Below are positions 1 through 10,998 of a DNA stretch of 64,000 bases, one piece after another (within the stretch, counting starts at the first letter, position 1; every line of letters starts with the position of its first letter). A program made the position numbers and the translations under genes. The DNA is from Eutreptiella sp. 'Long Island Sound 2002' (Eukaryota > Euglenozoa > Euglenophyceae > Eutreptiales > Eutreptiaceae), in contig OZ038385.1 of assembly GCA_964036045.1 (NCBI GenBank), positions 58,561,919 to 58,625,918 on the forward strand. Reading direction: 5' to 3'. The notes under the pieces are model-generated. The model saw only the letters and a program-made list of their open reading frames with translations. It made no database searches and was not told where the DNA came from.

Positions 1-482
1 GTCTTCTTGTCCCCCTTTGGCAGTATGGCAGCCACGCATGACACGGTCTAACATTGCGCGTCTGCAACAGGAAATGCAGCTGTCAGCTGTTGAGCTGGAG
101 GGGTTCTTGCACAATGACGAGTAGCAGATGATGGCATACAGCAGCATGCACGTCATACGCCCTGCACTTCTTTTTGGCTATGTACAACTGTACAACTATT
201 GTGCTGTGCATATGATATTCTATGTGTTCCTCACTTCCCTGCATTTTAGGCAGCAGCTTTCTCTTGCTGCATTGTGCCCTGGCTGCATTATTCTGCACAT
301 CCAGTGGATTTTCCGGCCTGAATGATATTCCTTTTGTGTTCATCAACATATATTGTGATTGGGTCACCAGAGAGAGAGAGAGCGTGTGCTCAATGCCTAT
401 GGAATCACGTTGCGTTGCACACCGCCTGCACGTGAGATGCCACAAGTTTGCTGACGCTGTGCATTGTATTGCATTGTAATGT
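1..482. other. Noncoding sequence, nothing recognised
   Basis: Mixed-composition sequence with short overlapping open frames on both strands and no protein similarity I recognise. The last 20 bases lead directly into the minisatellite. Confidence 0.5.
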
Positions 483-850
483 TTTCCAGGAGCCTCCGAG
501 AATCCCCCCAGGATTTCACAGCAACCCCCCCGGAGTTCACAGCAACCCCCCAGAAACTAACAGCAAACCCCCAGGAATTCACAGCGACCCCCCAGGAATT
601 CACAGCAACCCCCCAGGAAATCACAGCAACCCCCCAGGAATTCACAGCAACCCCCCAGGATTTCACAGCAACCCCCCAGGAATTCACAGCAACCCCCCAG
701 GAATTCATAGCAACCCCCCAGGAATTCACAGCAACCCCCGGGAAATTAACAGCAACCCCCCCGAGATTCACAGCAATTCACAGCAACCCCCCAGGAATGC
801 ACAGGAACCCCCTGGGAATTCACAGCAACCCCCAGGAATTAACAGCAACA
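483..850 (+). repeat. 21-bp minisatellite array
   Basis: About 17 head-to-tail copies of a 21-bp unit of the form TTCACAGCAACCCCCCAGGAA, with occasional variants and a few short units near 770-800. Because 21 is a multiple of three, several frames stay open right through the array; one would give an NPPGIHS heptapeptide repeat. These open frames follow from the repeat and are not evidence of a gene. Mutation rises toward the right edge, where units become CAGCAATTCACAGCAA and the array dissolves after 850. Confidence 0.9.
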
Positions 851-2098
851 ATAACACCAGAGTTCTGCGGATAGACAGTGTGACCAGGGTGTTACAGAGT
901 GAGGATTTTTGGGGGTAAATTGTGCATTTTGGGGCCAAAGGGGCTGGTAAGTGGCCAAATTCTGGTGCCCCGTTCAATGACCGCGCCCCGCGTCCGCCCC
1001 GCGACCTGCCCCGCGACCTGCCCGCGACCTGAGGCACCCTCAAGGCAACAAGTGCTCAATTTTCAAGGGATAGGTAGTGGACCATTTGTGTGACACTTTG
1101 AGAGTGCTGTTTGCGGTGTGTGCTTTAAATATAGTGTGTCAACCAATCACAAGCAAAGGAAGATGGCCGCGGACAATTGAGCGAACCATATAGTCCGTAC
1201 ACAAAAGAACCGTAAATACGGCCCACACTTGCTTCTTGCTTCGCTGGGGGGGCGATAAACTTGTTTTCACATGTCATTCGTGAAGCATCTCTATGAACAA
1301 CAAAGCCTTGCACTAGCACTTCTAATGTGAATGAAGATCTAAGTGGTGGGTCATTAAACCCGTGGCCATGTGTGTATCGTGGATGACAAATCACGTGTTG
1401 TCGGAGCGTTATTGTATTGCCATTTTGCGCAGGAGAGGTGGTATGTGGATGCTAGTCACATATAGTGCATCACTTTTGTGCATAAGCACCTGCACTTCAG
1501 GCTTTGAGTGCAAAACAAAGGAATCAATGCAAGAAGAAATGAAACACCCTTTCTCCTAGTGCGCATGCACAATCAAAGAAGACACTTGATACACTTTGTG
1601 CTCACGAGGGTCGGATTTTCTTGAAAGTCGCAGGCGCGCGGGTGTTCCTATTGCAGTTCAGAGGATGACTGGTAGGATCTCCTTGACAGCGTGAGCCCAT
1701 AGACTGCAAACAAAGAGTGAGTGTCTTTCGTCAAGCCACAGTGCACACAAAACAGGGGGCCGGAGCCCCCTGGATTCACCAAATCATCAAGAGCCACTAC
1801 AGATTACCGTTGGATTACCCAGATCTGGCAGCCCCAGGCTGAGGAGCACAGGACCACCTACGGGGGACAGGGGTGGAGGTGGGGTAGAGCAGGCCTAGGG
1901 ATGATCACGGTCACACAAATTGTACCTGGTGAGCCGAGAGTAGAGACCAGGTTTCCACCAGGAGGTGGGGTATCTTTTCATGTGTAGTTCGTGCATGCAT
2001 GCAAGGGCATTGTGCTCTACATCGGAGCAGCGCGTTGAATATCCAGCTGATTTTAGGCCTAAGGTCACAGCCATGCTCTTTCTATTACATAATCGTTC
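851..2098. other. Noncoding region with short GC-rich repeat
   Basis: No gene is supported. Around 983-1,030 there is a small GC-rich cluster of CCCCGCGACCTG-like units. The rest has only short unconvincing open frames. Confidence 0.5.
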
Positions 2099-2643
2099 CC
2101 ATCTAACATTTATCGGCCTGAAAACTCGGCCCCCCAGGAGCGAAGCGAACGCTTTTTAAGAATTCGCTTCTGCTGGTCTTCGTCTTATGTAATGGTGCGG
2201 ACATCGATGACGAATTTTGCGAATTGCTCGAACCATACATCGAGGTCCGCGAGTTCGACCCCCTTTAGCGCCCGCAATGCTTCGAAATTGAGGACTAGTC
2301 GAACTGCTGTTTTGTGAACCCCCATTGTCCCGGCCGGTTTCCCAACGGTGTCCACCTCATTCTCAAAAACACCATCAAATAGATCACCCTCAACGGGTTT
2401 GGCTTTGCCATCCGCAACCTCTCTCAAGCACTGCATGAAATCATTGACAGGTGGTGGGGGGGGCAAAGTCGCATCAAGCATGTTCTCCATTCTTTTTGAC
2501 ATGGTGGCTAAAAATGAAACTACAAAGGTGGCCCACATGGTTCAACAACATTGTGGGTGGTGTTGTGTGCTTTTTTGAATTTGAGAGATAATTTCCCCCA
2601 TCTAACAGTTTTAGCAATTTTCAGGCCGATAAATGTTAGATGG
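2099..2643. mobile_element. 545-bp unit bounded by perfect 26-bp inverted repeats
   Basis: Positions 2,099-2,124 (CCATCTAACATTTATCGGCC, then TGAAAA) recur exactly as the reverse complement at 2,618-2,643. The enclosed 545 bp look like a small DNA transposon. Related direct copies of the motif (CATCTAAC, TATCG, CCTGAAAACTCG) lie just outside at 2,655-2,690 and just inside the right arm at about 2,598, so the ends may be compound. A 117-aa ORF sits inside on the minus strand. No target-site duplication is obvious and no transposase motif is visible, so an autonomous element is not claimed. Confidence 0.55.
2185..2538 (-). CDS. Hypothetical 117-aa protein inside an inverted-repeat unit
   Basis: An open frame starting at an ATG at 2,538, with a second ATG 13 codons in. 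It encodes an unrecognised, fairly normal-looking protein: a hydrophobic N-terminus, a short run of five prolines near residues 26-30, an acidic middle (GDLFDGVFENEVD) and an amphipathic C-terminal half rich in Leu, Phe and Glu. Composition is more protein-like than the surrounding shadow frames. Its position between two perfect 26-bp inverted repeats suggests it belongs to a small mobile element, but no family motif (DDE, HUH, recombinase) is present. It could also be a fragment of a larger retroelement protein. Function unknown. Confidence 0.4.
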   Translation of the reverse strand: MWATFVVSFLATMSKRMENMLDATLPPPPPVNDFMQCLREVADGKAKPVEGDLFDGVFENEVDTVGKPAGTMGVHKTAVRLVLNFEALRALKGVELADLDVWFEQFAKFVIDVRTIT

Positions 2644-5167
2644 ACCGCGAGATTCATCTAACGATTATCGTCCTGAAAACTCGCCTCCATCTAATACTTT
2701 TAAGAGCATTTAGCTTGGACTGCCTCAGGGTCAAGAAATCTGGAGAAGTGTTTGTGGGGTGGCATGTTCCAATCTACCTTAGTTTTCAGGCGCATGGAGA
2801 CCTCTGCAGTATCGGGTTGGACAAACAGTATCGGGTTGGACAGACAGGACTGCCTCCAAACTGGTAACACTAAGGCAGGTAAAGGATCATATTGTCCATC
2901 AGAATGCTATCATTTCCTTACAAAGGAAAAGAAGGGGGCAAAAAACTGTAGGGTACTCCACGGTGAAGCAATATAACAAGGCAAACCACTCGCTCACAAG
3001 TATACTTTTACTTACAAGTACAAGTACTTTTTTTCGTGCATTCACTTTTGGTGCCTGTTATACCTTGGTCGATTGGAATTTTGTTCGCTGCAAATTGTCA
3101 CAGTCTGGCAGCCTGGCTTTTGGTAGATTCGTAGGAATTAAGAAATCTCTTGTCGCCGGCTGTCGCATTCGCACCCTGTTGGCACCCTGTGACTGTTGTC
3201 GCCAGCGGTCGGTGACCTTTTGCCCTGCCCGTATACAGCGGTATACACCAGATATGAATGATATCATTGTTTGGTGAGCAAATTGCTAGGTAAGAATGAT
3301 TCTGGTGGTCTTGACTGTGCCTGGAACCAGCGTTTCACGAAGCCGTGGCTTTGGGAAACTCTAGCCGAGAATGAAGACGAAAAGGAGCTTGAAGCCATGC
3401 TTCTGCTGCTGGAGCGCTACAAACTTACTATTGCTTTGTTGCTCCCACTTGCCTTCCCTTCCACCTGTGGTTACGTGCGGGGCAGGCTCCCGAGGAGTGC
3501 TTGACTCAAGTCAACTCAATTTTGCGTTTCGGTGAGCACGATTCCCCATTAACAGCATCCACACTAAATTTGCGAAGATGTGGCTCCAACTTGCTCGAGC
3601 TACAACTACAAGTTACGACGAGTACAAGGCCTTAGTGAGGTCCTCCATTCCACCTCTGGTACCTTATGAACCCGGCTCTCGAGGGGTCCTGAAATATGAG
3701 GCGCCTCCCAAAAAACGCTACTGAAAACCCTGCTTTGGGTCACATGACGTGCTTCCAAATGCAGCAATGTGGAATATGCTCGCACACTCACGAAGTCGTC
3801 TAGGCGCAAGCCACTGTAATGCCTCTTGAGCGGCATCGCTTGCCGACCGTTGCCCGTAGGCAAAGCCGGCTGATAGCCGTTTGCAAAGAAGCATGGGCTA
3901 TTTGCATTCTTTGGTGACCAAAATTTGTAGTGGACAACCATTTTTGCCTCATGGGGATGGCCATTTTGCTTGTCTCAAGAGTTCTTGTACGTGTTGCTCA
4001 CCTTTGCAGCTTGAAGCAACCGTCATTGTGTCCACTAAGCCAGGTCCGCAATTGAACCCATTGTCCACCAGCTATGTGGAGGTTTTACAACCCATTTTAG
4101 GGTCTAGGGTGAGCAACGCATTTCAGGTAGCAAGCAATAGCTAACAGAAGCAAGCAACAAGTAGCAAGCAGGGCGGTCAAAAAAGTCTTTCTGGCTCAAA
4201 ACCGGCATCCAAGTAGCTCATAATGACCTCACAGCAAATGCGCATCACGTGAAACAAGTTTCATGTGATTTTGAGCCGTCTAGCCCGTTCTATGGCTAAT
4301 ATGGCTTCTAGTCTCCAAAACTGGCCATTTGCAACTTATTTTCAGGACGATCGTGTGGAAAGTTGAGAACGATCGCTAGTGTGTAAAGGAGGTGTCTCCA
4401 ATGAGGGAAGTTCTTCTTCCTTTCATCTTCCACAACAATTGATTGCAAATGGGTGTTCAATGGGGCATCTCTCGCGTTGTGGTGCCATGCAGTGGTCCAT
4501 TTTTGAGGTGAAAAGGAGACGTTTTTCAACCACGTTCAGCAGAAGCACAACAACTCGGTCCTCGTTGGAAGTCTTGGTCATATCCCGTAGCACCATCTGA
4601 GTTGATTAGGCAAACCCATGAGTGCCAAAAACCTTCCCCTAAAAGATTGCTTTGGAGGAGAGGGAATCTTCGACAACACCTCAACGTTAGTCCACAAGGT
4701 CTCTCGTTGTGTCCTTAGAGTGTAGCATGAATAACTTGCAACAGAAACGGAATTCTAAAGCCATTTCCTTTTGCACATTTGAACCATGTCTCATGAAAAT
4801 GTGTTGCAAAGCCAATTTGCTGAATGTCATCGTCTTTGACTTTTGGTGCATTTTTTTGCCATGCTTCCCACCAAAACCACATGAGTGCTAGGTCTGGTTC
4901 GCTCTTCATGTGGGTGTGGGCAAAGTGGCATGCCATGCGCTCAAGAGCAAGTTCAAGCAAGCCCATGTTTCACTTACATCATGGATCATCATCGGCTTTG
5001 GCAAGATCAAAATGAAAAAAGTGCAAGAAAAACACATGGAAGTCTGCAGCCACGACATGGACAACACAATACGCTTGGACATCATCTATGCCCATTCCCA
5101 GTAACTCGTTAGTGGCAATGTGAGGCAAGCAAGCGGAGCATTGAACGGAAGTGGCTTGTGTAAAGGA
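2644..5167. other. Long noncoding stretch, possibly with decayed minus-strand coding remnants
   Basis: No intact gene. Between about 4,380 and 5,000 the minus strand shows several short frames with protein-like composition (for example Trp-rich WFWWEAWQKNAP near 4,860) broken by stops and frame changes, as in an old pseudogene, but I cannot assign a family. Around 4,120-4,170 there is a loose AGCAAGCAA-type repeat. The rest appears featureless. Confidence 0.35.
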
Positions 5168-5604
5168 AATGGGGGTGGGTCAAGTCACGGTCCGTCACGG
5201 TAGCGACCGCCTTTCGATATTAATGATTTGGATGAACCACTCGCTGGCTCTAGCTCTAGCTCGAGCTCTAGCTCTAGCTCTAGCTGAGCCCCGGGAACAA
5301 CTTCTGGACCAAAGGCAGGCCAGGAAGAAGAAGAAGAGCATGACTCATGTGATGAGTTTGACAACCTGGGTTGGTTGCATGAATGTACTGTGGCCCAAAG
5401 CCGCAAGACTCGTAGCAATGCTTCTATTTTGTTGCCGCACATGCAATAAGTCAAAACAAGCCGTCAACACAAGTTGCAGAGTTGCAGTTCCTTGCTTGTG
5501 TGCCTTGTTACATGCCCCATGGCCCTAAGGGAAACCACGATCTTTTTCGGCTGGTCGGTCACGGTCCGTCACCGTCCGTCACGGTGAATTACCCACCCCC
5601 GATG
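5168..5604. repeat. MITE-like unit with imperfect terminal inverted repeats
   Basis: The left end reads GGGGGTGGGTCAAGTCACGG and the right end is its imperfect inverse (TCACGGTGAATTACCCACCC, then CC). Both ends carry subterminal repeats of CGGTCCGTCACGG: one copy at left, two or three at right. This organisation, about 437 bp with no coding capacity, is typical of a non-autonomous DNA transposon. No clear target duplication is visible at the edges, so the boundaries are approximate. Confidence 0.45.
5247..5285. repeat. (GCTCTA)n microsatellite
   Basis: Six to seven copies of GCTCTA with one variant unit (GCTCGA). It lies inside the MITE-like unit. Confidence 0.85.
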
Positions 5605-6377
5605 TATGCAAGTGCAAAGTGAAAGGCTTGCGAGGAATGTTGCCGGGAATGCCGGGCAATGTGAATGTTTTTTGCATGTGTCTTACTTTTGCCAACTATG
5701 AAGTTTGGTGTGCTAAAAAAAATTCACCGCTGACATTGTGGCACCATGTGCAAAAAAGAACTCGGCAAATCCACTTTTACCCCCTACCGTCTGCTCTACT
5801 GCGACAACTATTGCTTCACAGAGTCCTTTGCTGCAGAAACAATACATGTGTAGATAGAATACAGATGATTATAATGATAATGCAATTTGGCAAATAGAGA
5901 ATCTAGTGCAAAAAGCAAGCCGGACCATCCAAAGCGGTCTATGTCTAGGTCCCTGGCGTCACAATTAGAGTGAGGGCCATTGTCCTTTGTTGCAACCTCT
6001 AGCTCAAGTGTTAGGGATGTTGTAGGTAGCTTTAAAAAGGTTCAAGGTTGCTCGCTTATTTCTTCGCATGCGAGAGTGGTGGCTACCACAGCACAAGGAG
6101 GGAGTTAAAAAAATTGTATTTCCATGCCTACTGAATAGCTTTCGTTGTATTAAAAACATCTTGAGGCACACCATATTTTAATCTTAGTATTTGTCTCTAC
6201 CAAAATGAGGATATTGCATTTTGAACTATAAAATCAAACACCATTGTAATGATGTTGAGAAGACCTTTGCCCCTCAGCTTTGCGGAGACTATTACAAGAT
6301 CCTAGGAGAATATCTTGAGTTTACTGAGGCACTGCTCTGGTTGGGAGCCTACACATTTGTATCTATTTTTTTAATAA
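5605..6377. other. AT-richer noncoding region
   Basis: No supported gene; short open frames only. Confidence 0.4.
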
Positions 6378-6640
6378 ATGCTTACTTATCCCAATGGTAT
6401 GCATCTTAGGGGCTAAGGCACCTCTGATAAAGAGGTCCTGGGTTCAAACTCCATTTGCGTAGCTAAGTAGCGAGAGCCTTGGTGACATGGCAGTGACCTC
6501 AGTGCTATAAGCCATGCCACATCAGCACCTATGGGACCAGAAACAAAGGGTTCACATCTGAGAGTGACCCTACCTGAAGGAGGGTGCCCACAAGGGCAGT
6601 TTTCATGTTTTGTTTAGTCAGTTTTCTAAGTATCTTTTGA
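6378..6640 (+). mobile_element. tRNA-derived SINE, plus orientation
   Basis: The head contains a good RNA polymerase III box B (GGGTTCAAACTCC near 6,440) and a plausible box A-like TATCCCAATGGTATGCA near 6,390. It is followed by a body (GACATGGCAGTGACCTCA, AAGCCATGCCAC, CACCTATGGGACC) that recurs, reverse-complemented, inside both LTRs of element RE2 near 7,575-7,850 and 53,935-54,210. A tRNA-like head plus an unrelated body in several copies is the signature of a SINE. It is not a functional tRNA: the cloverleaf cannot be completed. Confidence 0.6.
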
Positions 6641-6735
6641 TTGTTGCAATCAGCCTTTGATGTTGTGTTGTGAATACCCAACTTTTGCAAATCATTTATC
6701 TTTTTTGTGATGGAGCCCATCATGTTTAGAGTTAT

Positions 6736-7327
6736 ATGATCCCGATCAGCTGCATTGCCTTACTTGGTTTTAGATTATGGAGTTTTGTTTATCCTGAAAA
6801 CCAATTTGGAGAACAACCTGCAGAGGAACATGCACCAGTAACAAAGCGGCAGACAATAACATCAAGAAGCATCTGGGATACTGCCAAAAACAACGCAACA
6901 AACTTTCTAGGTTCCTATATTCTTGTAGGATTACTGGATACCGGCACCACGCTCAACATGGTGTCTTTCAAAGCTGCTCAGCATTCTGGTGTCACTATCA
7001 AGCGGGACTACGCCGACGTCGCAGTATGTGTGGGAGATGGTCGGAAAACCAGAACAATGGCAACAGTGATCCGCATCATCCACTTGGGCAGCCGGGAGGT
7101 CTCTTACAGAGCCTAGGTACCGGACAATGATGCTTTTGAGCTGCCGGTGGGCACCGATTTCATCGTACACCATAGTCCAATGATGGCCTTGATCTTCATT
7201 CAACCCTATCATCTAGTGGTTGACCATGGGTATGGTCATAAGGAAGTCCCCTTGGAGAGCACCAATACACAGCCCTATGACTTGCATGTCCTCGGGACGC
7301 TGGGGTGTGAAGAACATTGTATGTGTA
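6736..7327 (+). pseudogene. RE3: retropepsin-type protease region of an older retroelement (left part)
   Basis: The frame beginning at the ATG at 6,736 contains a retroviral-type aspartic protease active site (GLLDTGTTLNMVS, about residues 63-75). After an in-frame TAG (7,114-7,116) a second conserved element follows, LPVGTDFIVHHSP, resembling the flap/second-lobe region of retropepsins. The frame runs into the 5-bp target duplication at 7,328 and continues in the same frame at 54,472 (VFKHGNYQLHPG and on), so the RE2 insertion split this gene. No gag, RT or integrase of this element is recognisable nearby. It is the oldest layer of the nest and clearly dead. Confidence 0.65.
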
Positions 7328-7332
7328 CGGTG
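7328..7332. repeat. Left 5-bp target-site duplication (CGGTG) of RE2
   Basis: CGGTG immediately precedes the left LTR and recurs at 54,467-54,471 immediately after the right LTR. Removing everything between restores one open frame of RE3 across the join. Confidence 0.9.
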
Positions 7333-8106
7333 AGAAAGTTGGAACAGGCTTTCACTGTTGATTGCTTTGATGATATTGTTTTGTTGATGCCCTTGCTTGC
7401 TCCTGCTGCTGCTTGAAGTAGTTCAGGTTTTCCAAACAAATAAGTTTTGATGAAATCAACCCAAATAAGTACCAACAGTGGCAAGGCAAAGGACCACAGG
7501 ATCAAATCCACAACATGAAGGGCTGCAGTCAAACCGGATAATGTAGCAACAATGGAAACTCACAATAACTACAGATTTATGAAAAGATAGTTAGAAAATA
7601 TCCTACAAACATGGAAAAACTGCCCACATGGGCATCCTGTCTTTCATAGTGCAATCTAGAGATGTGCACTCTTTGTTTTGGGTCCCATAGGTGATGAGGT
7701 GGCATGGCTTGTGGCGTTGAGGTCACTGCCATGTCACATGGGATAGTCCTACTTAGCTAGGCTGATTGGGAATTGAATCCAGAACCTCTCAAAAAGAGGT
7801 GCCACAGCCCCCTAGGGTGCAGACCACTAGGATAGCTAAGCATTCATGAGAAAAAATAGAAAAATGTATAGGCTCTGGATCAATGTCAGCGCCTCAGTCA
7901 GTCCAGGAAATGGTGTATAAGATCAATCAGTTGGGGGGTCGGGGGTCCACACAACATCCAAAGTTCAATGCTTGGTTTTATAGGTCAAAATGTCTTGTCA
8001 CCCCTTTTGGATAGGCCAATACTAAGATAAAAATGAGTTATGCCTCTAGGCCTCTTTATAACAACTAAAGCTAACCTTTTGGCAGGGAAATACACTTTTT
8101 CGTACT
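7333..8106 (-). repeat. RE2 3' LTR (774 bp)
   Basis: A direct copy of 53,693-54,466; by eye roughly 20 substitutions and no length difference. On the element's sense strand the LTR begins AGTACGAAAAAG and ends AACTTTCT, so its ends are AG...CT rather than the common TG...CA. It contains a reverse-oriented SINE-like segment that is present in both LTRs. Confidence 0.9.
7575..7850 (-). repeat. SINE-like segment embedded in the RE2 3' LTR
   Basis: On the minus strand this reads as a tRNA-like head (TAGCTATCCTAGTGGTCTGC as box A-like, GGATTCAATTCCC as box B-like) followed by the same body as the SINE at 6,378-6,640. The identical arrangement occurs in the other LTR (about 53,935-54,210), so it was part of the LTR before RE2 transposed. 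Confidence 0.55.
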
Positions 8107-8114
8107 CCCCCCTT
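8107..8114 (-). other. RE2 polypurine tract
   Basis: On the element sense strand AAGGGGGG lies directly upstream of the 3' LTR, as expected for the plus-strand primer of an LTR retrotransposon. Confidence 0.6.
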
Positions 8115-8636
8115 GTGCTGTGGTGGCCACCACTGTCGCATTTTAAAAGAAAAAGGGAATTTTTCTTAGCCTCCCCATGGCTTCAACATCTATTTAAAAT
8201 TTCCCATAACATCCCTAACATTGGAAAGAAGGCGCTGCATCAGGGCAGGAGCCAGGTTTTGCTGAGTCATAAAAGACACCTACAGCTCCCACTGCGCTCA
8301 TTGGGGCAGCTGTGGCTTGGTAGGGGGTTAGAATGGTCATGCCAATTCATGTGTGCACAACCTTCTCCCTCCAAATGGCAAAACGCAGTGCAATACGCAA
8401 AACCCAACGCTGGATATGATCAGGGCACACTGTCTAAGGTCTCGATGAACCTTCTGTCCGACCTGATCTGTCCTTAGTGCTTTGAAAACTGATTTACCCT
8501 CATGGGGGTTTGGAATTCAGGACAGTGGTCCAGGAGTCAGTTTTTGGGCCTCAACACGGCCTACTTCTCTGTTTTGCGCTCCAGGATATCTGCAGAGAAA
8601 GGACAAAGGGTTGAGGGACTGACAAACACGCAACGA
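8115..8636 (-). other. RE2 3' noncoding sequence
   Basis: No coding capacity recognised. It lies between the purine tract and the start of the 173-bp duplicated target. Confidence 0.5.
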
Positions 8637-8809
8637 TCGGCGCAAACACCAAAATCCGTCAAATGACGGCCTAGAATTTTTCTGACGGCACACACCTGTC
8701 CAGAATCTCCATGTGCATTAAATGCACATTTTTTCGCAATTTTATTTCATCACAGGAATTTTTAAATTCCTAGATTTACACACAGAGAAAAGCGGCGCGC
8801 CGGAGCGCA
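8637..8809. repeat. 173-bp target duplication, left copy
   Basis: Nearly identical to 10,999-11,171 (about five differences by eye), starting TCGGCGCAAACACC and ending GGCGCGCCGGAGCGCA. The two copies exactly flank the LINE-like insertion 8,810-10,998 and merge into a single copy when it is removed, so I read them as an unusually long target-site duplication. Confidence 0.75.
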
Positions 8810-10998
8810 GGTAGGTAGGTAGGTGCACTCGGTCGTGGAGAGGCGCCCCATGGTTCCCCCTGGCGTCGCCCCTGTGACGAACAGGAAGAGGCTTCGCGCG
8901 TGAAGAGGGGAGGCGGCTTACTTCCCGCTAGACCTGACTGTTGGCCCCCAACAAAGCGGCCCCGGGCTACGCCGGGAGGGCTGATCGCCGCCAGCGTGAC
9001 ATGCTTGTCTCGCCGGGAGGGTGTGCCCCCGTGCTTGCGCACGTCCCCTCCTTTGGGCGGAACCCTAGGGGTTCACCGGACTTCCTGGCGTATCCCGTTC
9101 CCAAGGCGTGCATGCACGTTCCTGGTACTAGGGTTCCGAGGCGCTTGGGTGTCGCACGCTCCGCCTCGAGTCCCAAAGCAGCGCAGGCCTTAGGATGCAG
9201 CCTTACCCCCGGGCTCCGGATCTCGTTTGGCCGGGTCACCTGCATGGCACGGGCTGCCTCAGTGCCCGGGCTGTGGGCACTGGGTTTCCTACTGTTGTGT
9301 GGTGTTTGTGTTTGGGTCCGGTTGGCGGTTGGGTGCGGGTTTTGTTAACCCCGTCTGTCCTGGCTGGGGTTTAGGGTGGGTGTTTTTGGGCTCGATTTGT
9401 GGTGTTGTCCCCCTAGTGTCGGCTATTTGTGGTGTTCGTGGTTGGGCTTCGGTTTCGGTCTGCTTTTGGGACGTGTGTGGTTTCGTGGGCGCCCCGCTTG
9501 CCCCCCGCCGTTTCCGGTTCCGGCGCGCGGTGTGGGCGTGTGTGCCGGGCCCGGGTCTCGCCTGTGCCCAGTCCGTCTTGGCTGGGTTGTTGGGGTGTGT
9601 TTTTTTTTTTTTTTTGCTTTGGTTTTTTCTTTTCTTTTTTTTTTTTTTTTTTCTGGGCTTTGTGGTCCCTGTCCCTCCATCCCCTTTCTTTCGGGCTGGG
9701 CTGGTGGCTCTCTTTTTTTTTTTTTTTTTTTTTCTGTCCCTTTTCCCCGTGGTCCGCTGTTACTGGCTTGGTGTTGCCGGTTTTGGGTGGGTGGTTCGCC
9801 TGTGCCTCTGCGGGGGTCCCCCCTTTTTTTTTTTTTTTTTTTTTTTCCTGCGGGGGGGGCCTGGCCGCCTGTGGTGGTGTTGGCGGGTGGTTGGGCGGCT
9901 GTGGGCTGTTTTCGTGCCTTTTCCCCTTCCCCCCTCCTTTTTTTTTTTTTTTTGGGGGGGGGGGGCTTGCCTGTTCCTCCCTCTGCCTTCCCTGGGCTGG
10001 CGCACGCACTGGCCTGTATTCAGTGTTGTCTTCCGGGCTGCTGTTTTCAGTTGCGTTCTGTGTGGCCATGTTCCGGCCCCATGGGTCGGGTGGGCTCTGT
10101 ACACTGTGGGCTCGGCGCCCCTTCTTGCTGGGTTAGGTCCTGGCTCTGCCGGCTGGGCGGCTGCGCCAGGCGGCTGCTTGTGGTTTTGGGTTAGGGGGCT
10201 GGGGTTGCTCGTGTCCTTACCCCTCCGCGGTGCCGGCTGTAATCTTCTGGGTGGTCCGTCACCGTTGTCGCCTGGCGCGCTGTGGTCCCGTGTGTGGCCT
10301 GTGGTGCCGGTGTGTGGCGTGGTGGCGCGGCGCCTTCCCGGGTGTGCGGTGGCTGGCTTCGGTTAGTCCCTCAGGTTAGGGTCAGTTGTGTCGTGTTGTG
10401 CCGCTCTGTGCCGCGTCGCGTCGCGTCGTGCTGTGGTGCGTCGCTCTGTGGCGCGCTGTGGTGCGGTGTGCCGTGGTCTCGCGTGGTGCCGCGGTGGGTC
10501 AGTGGAGGTCAGCCTGGCCTGTGTGGGTCGGTTAGGTCTTCGGGAAATTCTGCTGAATGTTCACGGTGTCCTTGGGGCGTGCACACTGACTCTCACCCAT
10601 GGACTCAATCTTCACCGGGCCTCGCAGACAGGCAGGTGTACTCGGGGTGTAGGAAAAGCGTTCCTTCTCCAAGGCAGACAAACAGACATCAGGAGTCGGA
10701 CGGTGGAGGTGGCTTCCGAACGCTGTTTGAGTGGCGAATGGCTTTCACTGCAGCTTGGCTGCGCTGGCAGGGTCCGGGTCGGTGCCGCCGGCAGGGATGA
10801 GCTCACACTGTAGGGTCAGGGGGATGTCCATATCTCCGGTGCTGGACTGCTGGGGTCCGGGGCATCGGTAGTATTCTTGGTACTTCCAGTCTTCACGGCG
10901 CTCGGAGATGGCGTTGAAGGGGGGCACCGTCCAGCAGCACCAAAGCCTTCGCGATCGGTGTGCCGCCGCAGTACCATTCCTCCACTGGACGCAACAGG
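8810..10998 (-). mobile_element. LINE-like insertion, 5'-truncated, minus orientation (family distinct from the RE1 copies)
   Basis: The minus-strand 3' end is an (ACCT)n tail at 8,810-8,824, the same terminal motif as the big LINE-like copies at 30,364-30,380 and 36,468-36,482. The body is GC-rich with strong strand asymmetry, long homopolymer tracts (9,600-9,960) and TGGTTAGG/GGGTTTTG-type motifs on the plus strand resembling 37,490-37,870. It does not align obviously base for base with those copies, so it is probably a related family. The upper end (about 10,560-10,998) contains short minus-strand frames with protein-like pieces that I cannot assign. No RT or RNase H remains, consistent with 5' truncation. 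Confidence 0.6.
9600..9960. repeat. Cluster of long poly-T and poly-G tracts
   Basis: Five T-runs of about 13-20 bases and a run of about 11 G at 9,954-9,964 interrupt GC-rich sequence inside the LINE-like insertion. Translations across the runs give spurious Phe- or Lys-rich proteins. The equivalent zones of the RE1 copies (29,490-29,570 and 37,280-37,340) also hold homopolymer runs. Confidence 0.85.

Noticed and set aside
483-850. CRISPR-like array
   Set aside because: Units are contiguous with no unique spacers; it is a minisatellite in a eukaryotic context.
7720-7850. A tRNA gene in the LTR
   Set aside because: Box A/B-like motifs exist but the acceptor and anticodon stems do not close, and the segment is part of a SINE-like repeat.
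9413-10069. Lys-rich minus-strand protein of 218 codons
   Set aside because: It is generated by homopolymer runs; composition follows the runs and nothing else.
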